42,069 nucleotides of DNA from a virus. A program made the position numbers and the translations under genes. The stretch spans positions 1-42,069 of IMG/VR virus record IMGVR_UViG_3300009551_000028; one strand, 5' to 3'. Of the stretch, positions 7,068 to 14,044 are shown in pieces; position 1 is the first letter of the stretch; every line of letters starts with the position of its first letter. The notes below the pieces were generated by a model. The model saw nothing but the letters and a program-made list of their open reading frames with translations, was not told the origin of the DNA and ran no database searches.

Positions 7068-7265
7068 ATGGCCACCGTGCTCCGATTCTCAGCCGTGATC
7101 GCCGCCTTAATCAGCTTCCTGATCATCGCCTTGGTGCTCTACCTCATCTGGTGGGTAATCGGGCGCTTCGTGGGCGGAGTGCCGCATCAGATCCTCGGGG
7201 CCATCTTGGCGCTCTGTCTTCTTTTATACGCGCTGCGGATCTTCGGTGGCGTGATCATTTGGTGA
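7068..7265 (+). CDS. Small two-helix membrane protein (65 aa)
   Basis: Two strongly hydrophobic segments (about residues 8-33 and 40-64) are joined by a short Gly/Arg turn, giving a hairpin in the inner membrane. Class II holins look like this, but so do many unrelated small phage membrane proteins. It follows the helicase by six bases and is probably translated from the same mRNA. Other holin candidates are at 21893-23092, nearer the end of the tail genes. Confidence 0.6.
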   Translation: MATVLRFSAVIAALISFLIIALVLYLIWWVIGRFVGGVPHQILGAILALCLLLYALRIFGGVIIW

Positions 7266-7272
7266 AAAGCTG

Positions 7273-7301
7273 TTGACGACAGTAACGCCTTGGCGTAAAA
7301 A
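7273..7301 (+). promoter_or_regulatory. Family B promoter and operator without a nearby ATG
   Basis: TTGACG (7273-7278), a 17-bp spacer, TAAAAA (7296-7301). The operator TAACGC-CTTG-GCGTAA is at 7283-7298. Unlike the other members there is no ATG about nine bases after the -10 box, so the transcript probably starts near 7308 as a leader or small RNA. Confidence 0.65.
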
Positions 7302-7307
7302 GGAGCC

Positions 7308-7467
7308 TCATCGAAAGCACCAAAGCACCAAAGCAATGAAGATGTAGCCATTACACACTGACCCGCGCTGAGCGTCCGATTCGGGTAGGAAGAAGGACAC
7401 GTTATGAGACACATTTAACTCTGAGAGCGGTGCATTGGCCCGAAAGGCGGCACCGCTCTCTCCTTGT
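7308..7467 (+). ncRNA. Candidate leader or small RNA with mini-ORF and terminator-like stem
   Basis: A promoter at 7273 and an 11-bp GC-rich stem at 7423-7460 bracket about 160 bases without a real gene. Inside are two copies of GCACCAAA, a helix ACCCG/CGGGT (7361-7365 with 7382-7386) enclosing CGC-TGA-GCG, and a four-codon ORF (Met-Arg-His-Ile, 7404-7418) ending just before the terminator-like stem. That layout resembles a transcription attenuator, or simply a small RNA. No known family recognised. Confidence 0.45.
7423..7467 (+). terminator. Terminator-like hairpin upstream of the capsid operon
   Basis: GAGAGCGGTGC (7423-7433) pairs perfectly with its complement at 7450-7460, with a three-base-pair inner stem in the loop. 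The tail TCCTTGT is poor in U, so it may be an inefficient terminator or need a factor. It separates the upstream leader RNA from the next promoter at 7471. Confidence 0.55.
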
Positions 7468-7470
7468 ACA

Positions 7471-7503
7471 CCCGTTGACGGGTAGGCGGGACCGTCCTAG
7501 AAG
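7471..7503 (+). promoter_or_regulatory. Family A promoter for the lipoprotein-capsid operon; probably leaderless
   Basis: CCCGTTGACGGG (7471-7482) with TTGACG at 7475-7480, a 17-bp spacer, TAGAAG (7498-7503), then seven bases to the ATG at 7511. Arrangement almost identical to the promoter at 972. There is no Shine-Dalgarno sequence. Confidence 0.7.
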
Positions 7504-7510
7504 GCAGCGC

Positions 7511-7660
7511 ATGAAGCTCGTCCTATTGCTCTGCACCTTCGCCCTCGCCGGCTGCTCGAACATCACCCCAGCCCAACAGGCCAACATCGACAAGGCAGTC
7601 GCCACGGGTCTGAAGATCGCCGTGGATCGGCTCGACAAGCCGCAAGGACTAGCCAAATGA
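7511..7660 (+). CDS. Small lipoprotein (49 aa)
   Basis: A short signal peptide (Lys2, then hydrophobic) leads to a lipobox LAGC with Cys15, so the mature protein would be a lipid-anchored peptide of about 35 residues ending in a helix. The +2 residue is Ser, compatible with outer-membrane sorting. In phages such peptides serve as outer spanins, superinfection blockers or envelope factors. Here it is the first gene of the capsid operon, far from the holin candidates. The start is fixed by the promoter seven bases upstream; a longer reading from 7430 would begin inside the terminator. Confidence 0.7.
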   Translation: MKLVLLLCTFALAGCSNITPAQQANIDKAVATGLKIAVDRLDKPQGLAK

Positions 7661-7785
7661 AGACGCCGAAGGACAAAAAGAAACGTCCTCCGCAAGCGCC
7701 CCGCAGAGCGTGGATGGTGTTGCTGGACTCCGCCAACGCCGAGCCGCACGTCATTCACCGCCGCCCAAATCTCCGCACCCGATGA
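7657..7785 (+). CDS. Hypothetical basic microprotein (42 aa)
   Basis: Starts in an ATGA overlap with the lipoprotein and ends in an ATGA overlap with the capsid gene, which supports it as real. The first 18 residues are almost all Lys, Arg, Pro and Gln. The middle is a short hydrophobic stretch (WMVLLD). No function assigned; it may serve mainly for translational coupling. Confidence 0.6.
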   Translation: MKTPKDKKKRPPQAPRRAWMVLLDSANAEPHVIHRRPNLRTR

Positions 7786-9860
7786 GCACCAAAACACTCA
7801 AGATTCCCGAGACCCTTACCCGCACGGCTACGATCATTCGCGCCGCTGAAGGGGAGGACGCCGAAAAAGGACTGCGATTCAGCGTCAGCAGTGACGAGCC
7901 ATATCTGCGGTACGATTGGTGCGCCGGAGAGGACTACTACGAAGTCTTGGACCATTCCCCCGGTGGTGTTGATGACGCTCGCCTTAAGGCTGGACTACCC
8001 ATCCTTTTCAACCACTCGCGAGACAAACACATCGGTCGCGCTACAGAGTTCACCAACGACGGAAAAAAGATCACTGTTGGCGGGATGCTGTGGAGCGAAA
8101 GCGAGTTCGCGCAGGAAAAGAAAAAGGACATGCTTAACGGCAGCCTGCCCGACACGTCGGTTGGCTACGAAATCCTTGATGATGGGACCTGCGTCGGCGT
8201 GAAGGACGGAATCCCGATCTACAAATTCAAGTGGAGAATCCATGAGGCAAGCGCGGTGACCATTCCGGCGGACACGACGGTCGGCGTTGGACGCCAGCGG
8301 CAGGCACCAGAGGGGATGCAATTCCGAGAAATTCAGGTCAGCGAAAAAAAGTCCGTTGACGGAAAACAGAACACACCGCAGAAGGCGACAACTTCCAAGA
8401 CCATGGCAACCGCTACCGACAACACCACCGAACAACCCGGCCTTTCCGTTGAGGTCGTCGCCGAACGCGAGCGCCAAGCCGTAGAGGGGCACAAGAAGGC
8501 CGAGAAAGAGCGCGTGGCCGCCATCCGCGCCTTCACGAAGGGCTTCAACCGAAAAGCCAACCTCAAGGTCGCCATCGAGGAACTCGAGGCCAAGGCTATC
8601 GACGAGGAGATGACGGTGGACGCCTACCGGGCGCTCGTTCTCGACAACTGGACGGACGCGCAGCGCGTCGAGGGCGCGGACGCACAGGGCGACATCGGCA
8701 TGGGCAAGCAGGACATTCGCCGTTTCAGCTTCGCCAAGTTCCTTTTGGAGTCCCACACGGGCAAGCTGACCGGCGTCGAGAAGGAGGCCAGCGAGGCGGC
8801 GATCAAGAAGTACAGTCGCGACGCCCGTCCAGGCGGCTTCTCGGGCTTCTGCATCCCGCACGACGTGATGAGCCGGCAGTATGCCGAGATCCACGACCTC
8901 GACTCGCGCGGGCTCGCCAACCTCTATGAGGGCGTTCAGCGCGCCGAGAATCGCCTGCAACGCAGCCAGAACGCCACAAGCTTCACGGCGGGCGGATTTA
9001 CGGTGGGCGTCGAGCTGATGGCCGGCAGCTACATCGACCTCCTGCGCAACGCCAAGCTGATCGGCCAAGGGCCTTTCGCTCACATCGAGATTTCCGGCGT
9101 GACTGGCAACATCGCGATTCCGAAGCAGACTTCGACCATCACGACCTACTGGCTCGCCGAGGGTGCGACGGTCAGCGAATCGAACTTCGCGGGCGGTCAA
9201 CTGCTCTTCAGCCCCAAGCGGCTCGTGGCGCGGAACAGCTTCACTAAGCAACTTCTGGCGCAGGGCACGCCGAGCATCGAAATGCTGGTGCGCAACGACA
9301 TGGCGCTCGCGCAGGGCGTCGAAGAGGATCGGGCGTCCATCAACGGCACGGGACTCAACGGCGAGCCCCTCGGCATCGTCAACACCTCGGGTATCGACGC
9401 CAGCGTGACCTATAGCGGCAACTGGACGCAGGCCAAGAGCCTCGCGTTCGAGTATGCGCTGGAAAACGCCAACGTGCGCACGGGTGAAATGGCATTCCTG
9501 ACGACCCCTCTGACCAAGAGCTACGCTCGCGGTACGGTACAGGTCACTTCCTCGACGTTCCCGATCTACATCTGGATGCAGGACGCCAACGGCCCGGTGA
9601 TCAGCGGCGTGCGTGGCGGCGTGGTCAACGGCTACCCGGCCTACGCGACCAAGAACGCCCCCACGAGCAACGTCGTGATCTTCGGCGTCTGGAACAACAA
9701 CTTCACGCAGGTCCGCTGGGCCGGCATCGATGTCGTGGTGAACCCCTACACCGGGGACGCCTCCGAGATCATCTACGTCACCATGACGCAGTGGATGGAT
9801 TTCGGCATCCGGTACCCGCAGGCATTTTCGGTGAGCACCGACGCCCCGACATCGCCATAG
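7782..9860 (+). CDS. Prohead protease fused to HK97-fold major capsid protein (692 aa)
   Basis: Residues 1-175 are a caudovirus prohead protease: LFNH (His78), DTSVGY (Ser127) and WRIHEASAVTIPAD match the U9/S78-type protease core with its catalytic His and Ser. Residues 208 onward are a capsid protein: a helical, charged delta-like or scaffold region (about 208-330), then an HK97 fold (GGFTV, IAIPKQTSTITTYWLAEG, and ING.GLNGEPLGIVN-type segments). The protease would cut itself free and remove the delta region. The start at 7782 is chosen over 7710 because it makes an ATGA junction with the upstream microprotein. An internal promoter and start (8352, 8403) could also supply the capsid part alone. 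Confidence 0.9.
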   Translation: MSTKTLKIPETLTRTATIIRAAEGEDAEKGLRFSVSSDEPYLRYDWCAGEDYYEVLDHSPGGVDDARLKAGLPILFNHSRDKHIGRATEFTNDGKKITVGGMLWSESEFAQEKKKDMLNGSLPDTSVGYEILDDGTCVGVKDGIPIYKFKWRIHEASAVTIPADTTVGVGRQRQAPEGMQFREIQVSEKKSVDGKQNTPQKATTSKTMATATDNTTEQPGLSVEVVAERERQAVEGHKKAEKERVAAIRAFTKGFNRKANLKVAIEELEAKAIDEEMTVDAYRALVLDNWTDAQRVEGADAQGDIGMGKQDIRRFSFAKFLLESHTGKLTGVEKEASEAAIKKYSRDARPGGFSGFCIPHDVMSRQYAEIHDLDSRGLANLYEGVQRAENRLQRSQNATSFTAGGFTVGVELMAGSYIDLLRNAKLIGQGPFAHIEISGVTGNIAIPKQTSTITTYWLAEGATVSESNFAGGQLLFSPKRLVARNSFTKQLLAQGTPSIEMLVRNDMALAQGVEEDRASINGTGLNGEPLGIVNTSGIDASVTYSGNWTQAKSLAFEYALENANVRTGEMAFLTTPLTKSYARGTVQVTSSTFPIYIWMQDANGPVISGVRGGVVNGYPAYATKNAPTSNVVIFGVWNNNFTQVRWAGIDVVVNPYTGDASEIIYVTMTQWMDFGIRYPQAFSVSTDAPTSP
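8352..8384 (+). promoter_or_regulatory. Possible internal promoter for the capsid domain alone
   Basis: TCCGTTGACGGA (8352-8363) is the same palindrome as at other family A sites, with both outer positions changed in compensating fashion. TTGACG (8356-8361), 17 bp, CAGAAG (8379-8384). The in-frame ATG at 8403, at the join between protease and capsid domains, follows after 18 bases. It would give a separate 485-residue capsid precursor. This is inference from pattern matching inside a coding sequence. Confidence 0.4.
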
Positions 9861-9882
9861 TTTTTTCTAACCAACTGATCCA

Positions 9883-10269
9883 ATGGCCAAGCCTTCGTTC
9901 AACAAACCCGTTCCGACACATCTGCCGATCATCTTCGCGAGCCGCACCTTTATGCGCCGCGAACACGTTCAGGGCGCTCCGCAACCCAAGGAGGGCGAGA
10001 ACCCGCTGATGATGATTTGCCAGAAGGGCGAGAAGTACGACATCCAGTACACGCAGGCCCTTGACCTGATCGTCGCCGAGACCGGCATCCAAGCCAACAA
10101 GCCGGAGAACGCCGAATGGATCGCCCACATCCGCGAGACTGCGAAAGAAGATGCCGCCCGCGAAGCCAAGTATTCCAAGGAAGCGCCGAAGACCGAAAGC
10201 CTGGACGAAAAGATCGCCCGCATCGTCGCCGCCGCCCTCGCGCCACTGATCGGCAAGAAAGCCACTTAA
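9883..10269 (+). CDS. Hypothetical head-region protein (128 aa)
   Basis: No family recognised. The first 75 residues are mixed with several Pro and Met; the rest is Ala/Lys/Glu helical (about 80-125). Directly after the capsid gene, where head decoration or connector proteins are usual. Its leader is AC-rich (CTAACCAACTGATCCA before ATG), without a Shine-Dalgarno sequence. Confidence 0.65.
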   Translation: MAKPSFNKPVPTHLPIIFASRTFMRREHVQGAPQPKEGENPLMMICQKGEKYDIQYTQALDLIVAETGIQANKPENAEWIAHIRETAKEDAAREAKYSKEAPKTESLDEKIARIVAAALAPLIGKKAT

Positions 10270-10289
10270 CCACTCACCAATAACGCACC

Positions 10290-10697
10290 ATGGCCGCTCC
10301 CGTAATCGATCCCGCAAATGAAATGACTTGGGCCTTCGCCCCGGCCAAGTCGCAGACCAACAACACCGGCGCATTCATCGCCAACCTGTCCAACTACCAG
10401 GGGCAGGTCGCGGTGGCTTTCAACATCGGCACCAAGACGGCCGGCGACTCGGACGGCGCGATCACGCTGCGTCTGATGACCAGCACGACCAACAACATCA
10501 GCAACGCCACGAACTACACGCCCGACGTGGGAGCCGCCACCGTGGCAACGACCAACAACAGCACCGCGAACGGCGTGCTGCTCGTCAATCCTCGGTCGGC
10601 CAACCAGTTCCTTTTTTACGGCGTCGTAGTCAGTGGCACGAACTCCCCGGCCTACCCGATTGGCGCGGTGGCGACCGGCTCGAAGAAGGTCGAATAG
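10290..10697 (+). CDS. Hypothetical structural protein, possible head decoration (135 aa)
   Basis: Rich in Asn, Thr, Ser, Val and Ala with alternating hydrophobic pattern, which suggests a beta-rich surface protein. Position after the capsid fits a decoration or capsid-stabilising protein. No family motif recognised. Its end is followed by a strong terminator (10736), closing the capsid operon. Confidence 0.6.
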   Translation: MAAPVIDPANEMTWAFAPAKSQTNNTGAFIANLSNYQGQVAVAFNIGTKTAGDSDGAITLRLMTSTTNNISNATNYTPDVGAATVATTNNSTANGVLLVNPRSANQFLFYGVVVSGTNSPAYPIGAVATGSKKVE

Positions 10698-10735
10698 CTT
10701 TGCATGGCCGGGTGATGCCGGTCTGTCATAACCTT

Positions 10736-10769
10736 GAGCCCGTGGGGAAACTCACGGGCTCTTGCTTTT
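10736..10769 (+). terminator. Intrinsic terminator after the capsid operon
   Basis: A perfect 9-bp stem GAGCCCGTG/CACGGGCTC (10736-10744 with 10753-10761), an eight-base loop, and TTGCTTTT at 10762-10769. It is immediately followed by the next promoter. Confidence 0.9.
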
Positions 10770-10802
10770 CCCGTTGACGGGGAGAACGCCAGAGCGTAAA
10801 AG
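10770..10802 (+). promoter_or_regulatory. Hybrid promoter with both palindromes
   Basis: CCCGTTGACGGG (10770-10781) supplies TTGACG at 10774-10779. After 17 bp comes TAAAAG (10797-10802). The spacer also holds the operator GAACGC-CAGA-GCGTAA (10784-10799). It is the only site with both elements. The ATG at 10812 lies nine bases after the -10 box, with a purine-rich GGGAGG close by. Confidence 0.7.
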
Positions 10803-10811
10803 GGAGGCGTT

Positions 10812-11036
10812 ATGACCGAGATTAAAAATTGCAGCACGTGTGCACATAGCTCAGGTGGCGACGTGTTCCGCTATTGCAACAGGGCGCAGACTTACTGCTC
10901 GATTGAGGTGCAACACCCAAAAATTTGCGGAGGACGCGAACTGCCACTATGGCAACGCAAAATGCCAAGTCTCCTGCGCCGGGTGAGGAATTTTTTCTTA
11001 CGCTCAAAACCAAATGAACCAACCACCCAAAACTGA
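10812..11036 (+). CDS. Hypothetical Cys-rich protein (74 aa)
   Basis: Cys pairs (CSTC, then YC, YC and KIC) with one His suggest a small zinc- or disulfide-stabilised domain in residues 1-42. The C-terminus is basic (RRVRNFFLRSK). No family recognised. It overlaps the glycosyltransferase-methyltransferase start by 23 bases, so the two are probably expressed together. Confidence 0.6.
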   Translation: MTEIKNCSTCAHSSGGDVFRYCNRAQTYCSIEVQHPKICGGRELPLWQRKMPSLLRRVRNFFLRSKPNEPTTQN

Positions 11037-12408
11037 TCCACTGATCGAACTGCCCATCATCGACAACGGAATGGGCCTGATTACGGCAGCGTACGCGCTT
11101 AACATTATCCGCGCCATCTCCGAGAGCGGGCTGAACATCTCCATCCCCACCCAAGGCACAGCGGACAGCCTTGCTACCCGGGGGATGAACGACGCCACCA
11201 ACTCCTTCCTTTACGGCAACGCGGATTACCTGCTGATAATCGACACCGACATCGTGACGAGCGGGCAGCACCTCAAATGGCTTTTCGAACACGACGCCGA
11301 GCTCGTCTACGGCACGTACCCGAAGCGACATCCCAAACACGAGATGTGCCTTGCCACCCTGACCGATGGCGACCGGCCGCCAGCCGGCAAGACACTGTGG
11401 GAGGTGAGGCGCGCAGGTCGGGGATACGTGCGGATCTCGCGTTCTCTTCTGGAGAAGATGAAGGAGGACAACGGGGGCCCGGCCAAGCGGTATCACAACG
11501 GGAAATTTCCGGTCCAGTGGGACTTCTGGCCTTCGATGGTGATCGAAGGCGAGTTCAGCACGGCGGGTCACGGCAAAGACGACAAAGGGTATCCGCGCCG
11601 GGAATTCATTTCGGAAGACTGGGGCTTCTGCGATCGCGCCCGCGCCCTTGGGGTTCCGGTGCTGGTCGATCCGCGAATCCAGACCCTTCACCTCGGCCAG
11701 ACCGCTTTCCCGATTCGGTATGACGAGGACATGCTTCCGAACGTCCTGTCCTACTTTAGCGACGGCACGATCCGCCGCACCTGGAACCGCGTGAAGGACC
11801 TACGGAAACCCGCGATGCGATGGGATGACATTCAGGGCTGGTGCGAGGAATGCAACGACGCGCTCTTCTGCTGGCTGGCGGATCGGCTTCCCGACAAAGG
11901 CCGGTACGTGGAGGTAGGGTGCTGGCTGGGACGCGCCACGGCGTGCTTTGGGACCCGCTGCCGGGAGGCTGAGAAGGACATCGAGATCAACGTCGTGGAC
12001 ACGTTCACGGGAAGCACTGCGGAGCCGTGCCGGAGTGTGCAGCAACAGGCGGCGGAAGGCGTCATGGGCCGCCCAATGGGCGACGTATGGAACGTCCGGG
12101 ACGAGTTCACGCGGAACATGCAGGCCACCCGGACACCGGCCATTATCCACGAAGGGGAAAGCATCGCGATGGCGGATCACTTCGAGGCCAACAGCCTGGA
12201 TGCGGTCTACATCGACGCCGGCCACACCTACACGGATGTCTTCAACGATATCGCGGCATGGCTCCCCAAGGTGAAACCCGGGGGCGTGCTGTGCGGGGAC
12301 GACTACGGGATCGATCATCCTGGGGTCACGGAGGCCGTGGACAACTTCCTCGGCAAAGACAAGGTTCGCCAACAGGGCAAAGTCTGGATATACGAGGTGC
12401 CAGCATGA
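11014..12408 (+). CDS. Glycosyltransferase-like / class I methyltransferase fusion (464 aa)
   Basis: Residues 1-255 resemble a GT-A glycosyltransferase of phage type: LLIIDTDI (about 73-80) places the metal-binding DTD, followed by YGTYPKR and an EDWGFCDRA region. Residues about 285-464 are an SAM-dependent methyltransferase of the TylF/Methyltransf_24 kind: VEVGCWLG (about 298-305, SAM loop), VDTFTG (about 328), YIDAGHTY (about 398), then PGGVLCGDDYG. One enzyme could thus add a sugar and methylate it, on the virion, the host envelope or a metabolite. It sits in a non-structural insertion between head and connector genes. Confidence 0.75.
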   Translation: MNQPPKTDPLIELPIIDNGMGLITAAYALNIIRAISESGLNISIPTQGTADSLATRGMNDATNSFLYGNADYLLIIDTDIVTSGQHLKWLFEHDAELVYGTYPKRHPKHEMCLATLTDGDRPPAGKTLWEVRRAGRGYVRISRSLLEKMKEDNGGPAKRYHNGKFPVQWDFWPSMVIEGEFSTAGHGKDDKGYPRREFISEDWGFCDRARALGVPVLVDPRIQTLHLGQTAFPIRYDEDMLPNVLSYFSDGTIRRTWNRVKDLRKPAMRWDDIQGWCEECNDALFCWLADRLPDKGRYVEVGCWLGRATACFGTRCREAEKDIEINVVDTFTGSTAEPCRSVQQQAAEGVMGRPMGDVWNVRDEFTRNMQATRTPAIIHEGESIAMADHFEANSLDAVYIDAGHTYTDVFNDIAAWLPKVKPGGVLCGDDYGIDHPGVTEAVDNFLGKDKVRQQGKVWIYEVPA

Positions 12409-12563
12409 ACGCGGCAACCAAGAAATTCGTAGCCCTGATGAAGAAGCTGAAGAAACAAGGGAAACACCGCGCCTTCATCGACCTGTTCAACGGCGAGCAG
12501 ATCGTCAACGCCCGCAAGAACGCAGCGGCGCTACTGGAAAGGATGGGCGGCAATGCCCGATAG
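12405..12563 (+). CDS. Hypothetical basic small protein (52 aa)
   Basis: Lys/Arg-rich and helical (about residues 5-50). ATGA overlap with the gene before and an 11-base overlap with the gene after. No family recognised. Its charge suggests nucleic-acid or acidic-protein binding. Confidence 0.6.
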   Translation: MNAATKKFVALMKKLKKQGKHRAFIDLFNGEQIVNARKNAAALLERMGGNAR

Positions 12564-12894
12564 TCCTTTAATCAAGGCGTGGCGCGAGCTTTACGCAGCC
12601 CAGAGCGAGATGCAGGGCACTGACTGCACTCTCTCGGTCCTGAACGATAGCGGCATCGCGTGCATCGAGGGCGAGGATCAGAACGACCCAGCCTTCTACG
12701 GCGGCGGCATCGCCAGCGGTGGCCAGATGATCGTGCAGTGCGTCTACGCCGACCTGACCGCCCGACCCGACAAGGGCGACATCGTGACCGTCACGGGGCG
12801 CGGATCGGGCGTGGACTACGTGGCGCAGGTGATCGACACCACGGACCGCAACGGCATCCTGTACCTCAGCTTGGGAGACAACACCGCTACCTGA
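12553..12894 (+). CDS. Putative head-tail connector or head completion protein (113 aa)
   Basis: Between the capsid genes and the tail terminator candidate, where lambda has FII and related connectors. Residues 20-113 look beta-rich (CTLSVLND, GGQMIVQCVYADL, DIVTVTG, DYVAQVID), ending in a short C-terminal strand. No certain sequence motif seen, so the role is inferred from order and fold pattern. Confidence 0.5.
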   Translation: MPDSPLIKAWRELYAAQSEMQGTDCTLSVLNDSGIACIEGEDQNDPAFYGGGIASGGQMIVQCVYADLTARPDKGDIVTVTGRGSGVDYVAQVIDTTDRNGILYLSLGDNTAT

Positions 12895-12959
12895 TGACCA
12901 CTCGACAGGAAAAACGCGGCCACGGGCCGTATAAGCACGGGAAAGGGCAATCTACATGA
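12894..12959 (+). CDS. Microprotein between connector and tail terminator (21 aa)
   Basis: Begins at a TGATG junction with the connector stop and ends in an ATGA junction with the next gene, so it tiles exactly between them. Very basic and rich in His, Gly, Lys and Gln; no predicted fold. It could be a real peptide or a ribosome bridge that couples the two flanking genes. Confidence 0.5.
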   Translation: MTTRQEKRGHGPYKHGKGQST

Positions 12960-13411
12960 GCACCCCACAAGCCATCGCCATCGAGAACATCATCCTGGCC
13001 CAAATCCAGACGCAGGCCCCGTTCACGAACGCCACCAACGCCCCCACGGCGAACTACGACAACGCCCAAAACCTGATCGACAAACAGGACATCTTGTATG
13101 TGCAGGCCAGCAACCCGATCCCGCTGGCCCCAGCCCGCAAGCCGAGCCTTCCGGCCCCGGTGCAGATGAGCACCGTGACGGCGACGATTCGTTTCGTCTC
13201 CAAAGACACCAACAAGCTCAACGATTGGGAGGCCGGTCTGGACTCCGCCCTACAGCAGACAACCAACTTCAGCGGCACCGTGACCAATATGGTCAACGCC
13301 AGCTTCCCGAACGGGATGGAGGTCGATGTCCCGACCGGGGGAGATCGTCAGGCCGAAGGCGCGGAGCAGCGCATCAGGACGCGGGTCTTTCGGGTGGTGA
13401 TCCGGCCATGA
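12956..13411 (+). CDS. Putative tail terminator / tail completion protein (151 aa)
   Basis: Position (after the connector, before the tail tube) and size fit a gpU-type tail terminator. A helical start (AIAIENIILAQI) is followed by beta segments, and the C-terminus ends in TRVFRVVIRP, a strand as in tail terminators. No definitive motif. Confidence 0.5.
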   Translation: MSTPQAIAIENIILAQIQTQAPFTNATNAPTANYDNAQNLIDKQDILYVQASNPIPLAPARKPSLPAPVQMSTVTATIRFVSKDTNKLNDWEAGLDSALQQTTNFSGTVTNMVNASFPNGMEVDVPTGGDRQAEGAEQRIRTRVFRVVIRP

Positions 13412-13509
13412 AAACGATCCTTACTTGCCTTTGCAAAGACCGAGATATCGGCGGGATATTAATAGCATCCGTGTGGGCATGGGTGCTTCACTTGGTAGGT
13501 ATATTTTAA
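13408..13509 (+). CDS. Small membrane peptide (33 aa)
   Basis: ATGA overlap with the tail terminator candidate. A hydrophilic Cys-containing head (residues 1-13) is followed by one hydrophobic segment (about 14-33, IGGILIASVWAW and onward). It ends at the foot of the next hairpin. Role unknown. Confidence 0.5.
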   Translation: MKTILTCLCKDRDIGGILIASVWAWVLHLVGIF

Positions 13510-13590
13510 GAGCGCCCCGGTTTAGCACACGCCTTTCACGGAGGGCTGGAGCCGTGAGCGATTACGGTTCGGCGGGGCGCTCTTCACTTT
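13509..13590 (+). terminator. Large-loop terminator-like element
   Basis: An 11-bp perfect stem joins 13509-13519 to 13573-13583 and encloses 53 bases. The inner part can form smaller pairings (for example CACGG with CCGTG). TCACTTT follows. The size suggests a structured 3' end rather than a simple terminator. It lies just before the tail tube promoter. Confidence 0.55.
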
Positions 13591-13591
13591 C

Positions 13592-13623
13592 CCCGTTGAC
13601 GGGAAACCGGACAGCGGTAGAAG
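13592..13623 (+). promoter_or_regulatory. Family A promoter for the tail tube gene; probably leaderless
   Basis: CCCGTTGACGGG (13592-13603), TTGACG at 13596-13601, a 16-bp spacer, TAGAAG (13618-13623), then seven bases to the ATG at 13631. It gives the tail tube, normally needed in many copies, its own promoter. Confidence 0.7.
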
Positions 13624-13630
13624 GCGCGGC

Positions 13631-13999
13631 ATGGGCTCGCTCCTTAACCTTTCCGGCTTCACATACGGCATCGCCAACGACGAGACCGCGATCAACATCC
13701 GCGAGATCAGCGTCAACTCCTCGCTTGAGTACGACAAGGAAGTAACTAACCGGAGCGGGGACATCCGGGGACGGGCCATCGGCCTTGCGCGGGCCGAGAT
13801 CACGGTGTCGGGGGAGACGACGGGCAGCAACGGCATCGTGGCGGCGGTAGCGGGGACGGCCTACAGCCTCGCGAACTCGGTGGATCAATTCGGTCAGACC
13901 ACCGGCGGCTGCTACGCCACCACCATGACGATCACCGGGAACCGAGATAACCTCAAGGAGTTCCAAGTCACCTTTAAGCGCATCCAGGGCATCACCTAG
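13631..13999 (+). CDS. Putative major tail tube protein (122 aa)
   Basis: Beta-rich, with paired strand patterns (AEITVSGETT, ATTMTITGNRDN, EFQVTFKRI) as in tail tube proteins, and located directly before the tail assembly chaperone with its frameshift. Its own strong promoter fits a highly expressed structural protein. Short for a tube protein, but within the range of small siphophages. No specific family motif seen. Confidence 0.55.
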   Translation: MGSLLNLSGFTYGIANDETAINIREISVNSSLEYDKEVTNRSGDIRGRAIGLARAEITVSGETTGSNGIVAAVAGTAYSLANSVDQFGQTTGGCYATTMTITGNRDNLKEFQVTFKRIQGIT

Positions 14000-14044
14000 G
14001 CCCCGGACGCTTCCTGAACCAACCGAACCAACTACATCCAAAAC

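Noticed and set aside
7995-9251. Long minus-strand ORF (418 codons) opposite the capsid gene
   Set aside because: Shadow of the protease-capsid frame; no recognisable domain, and all genes with support are on +.
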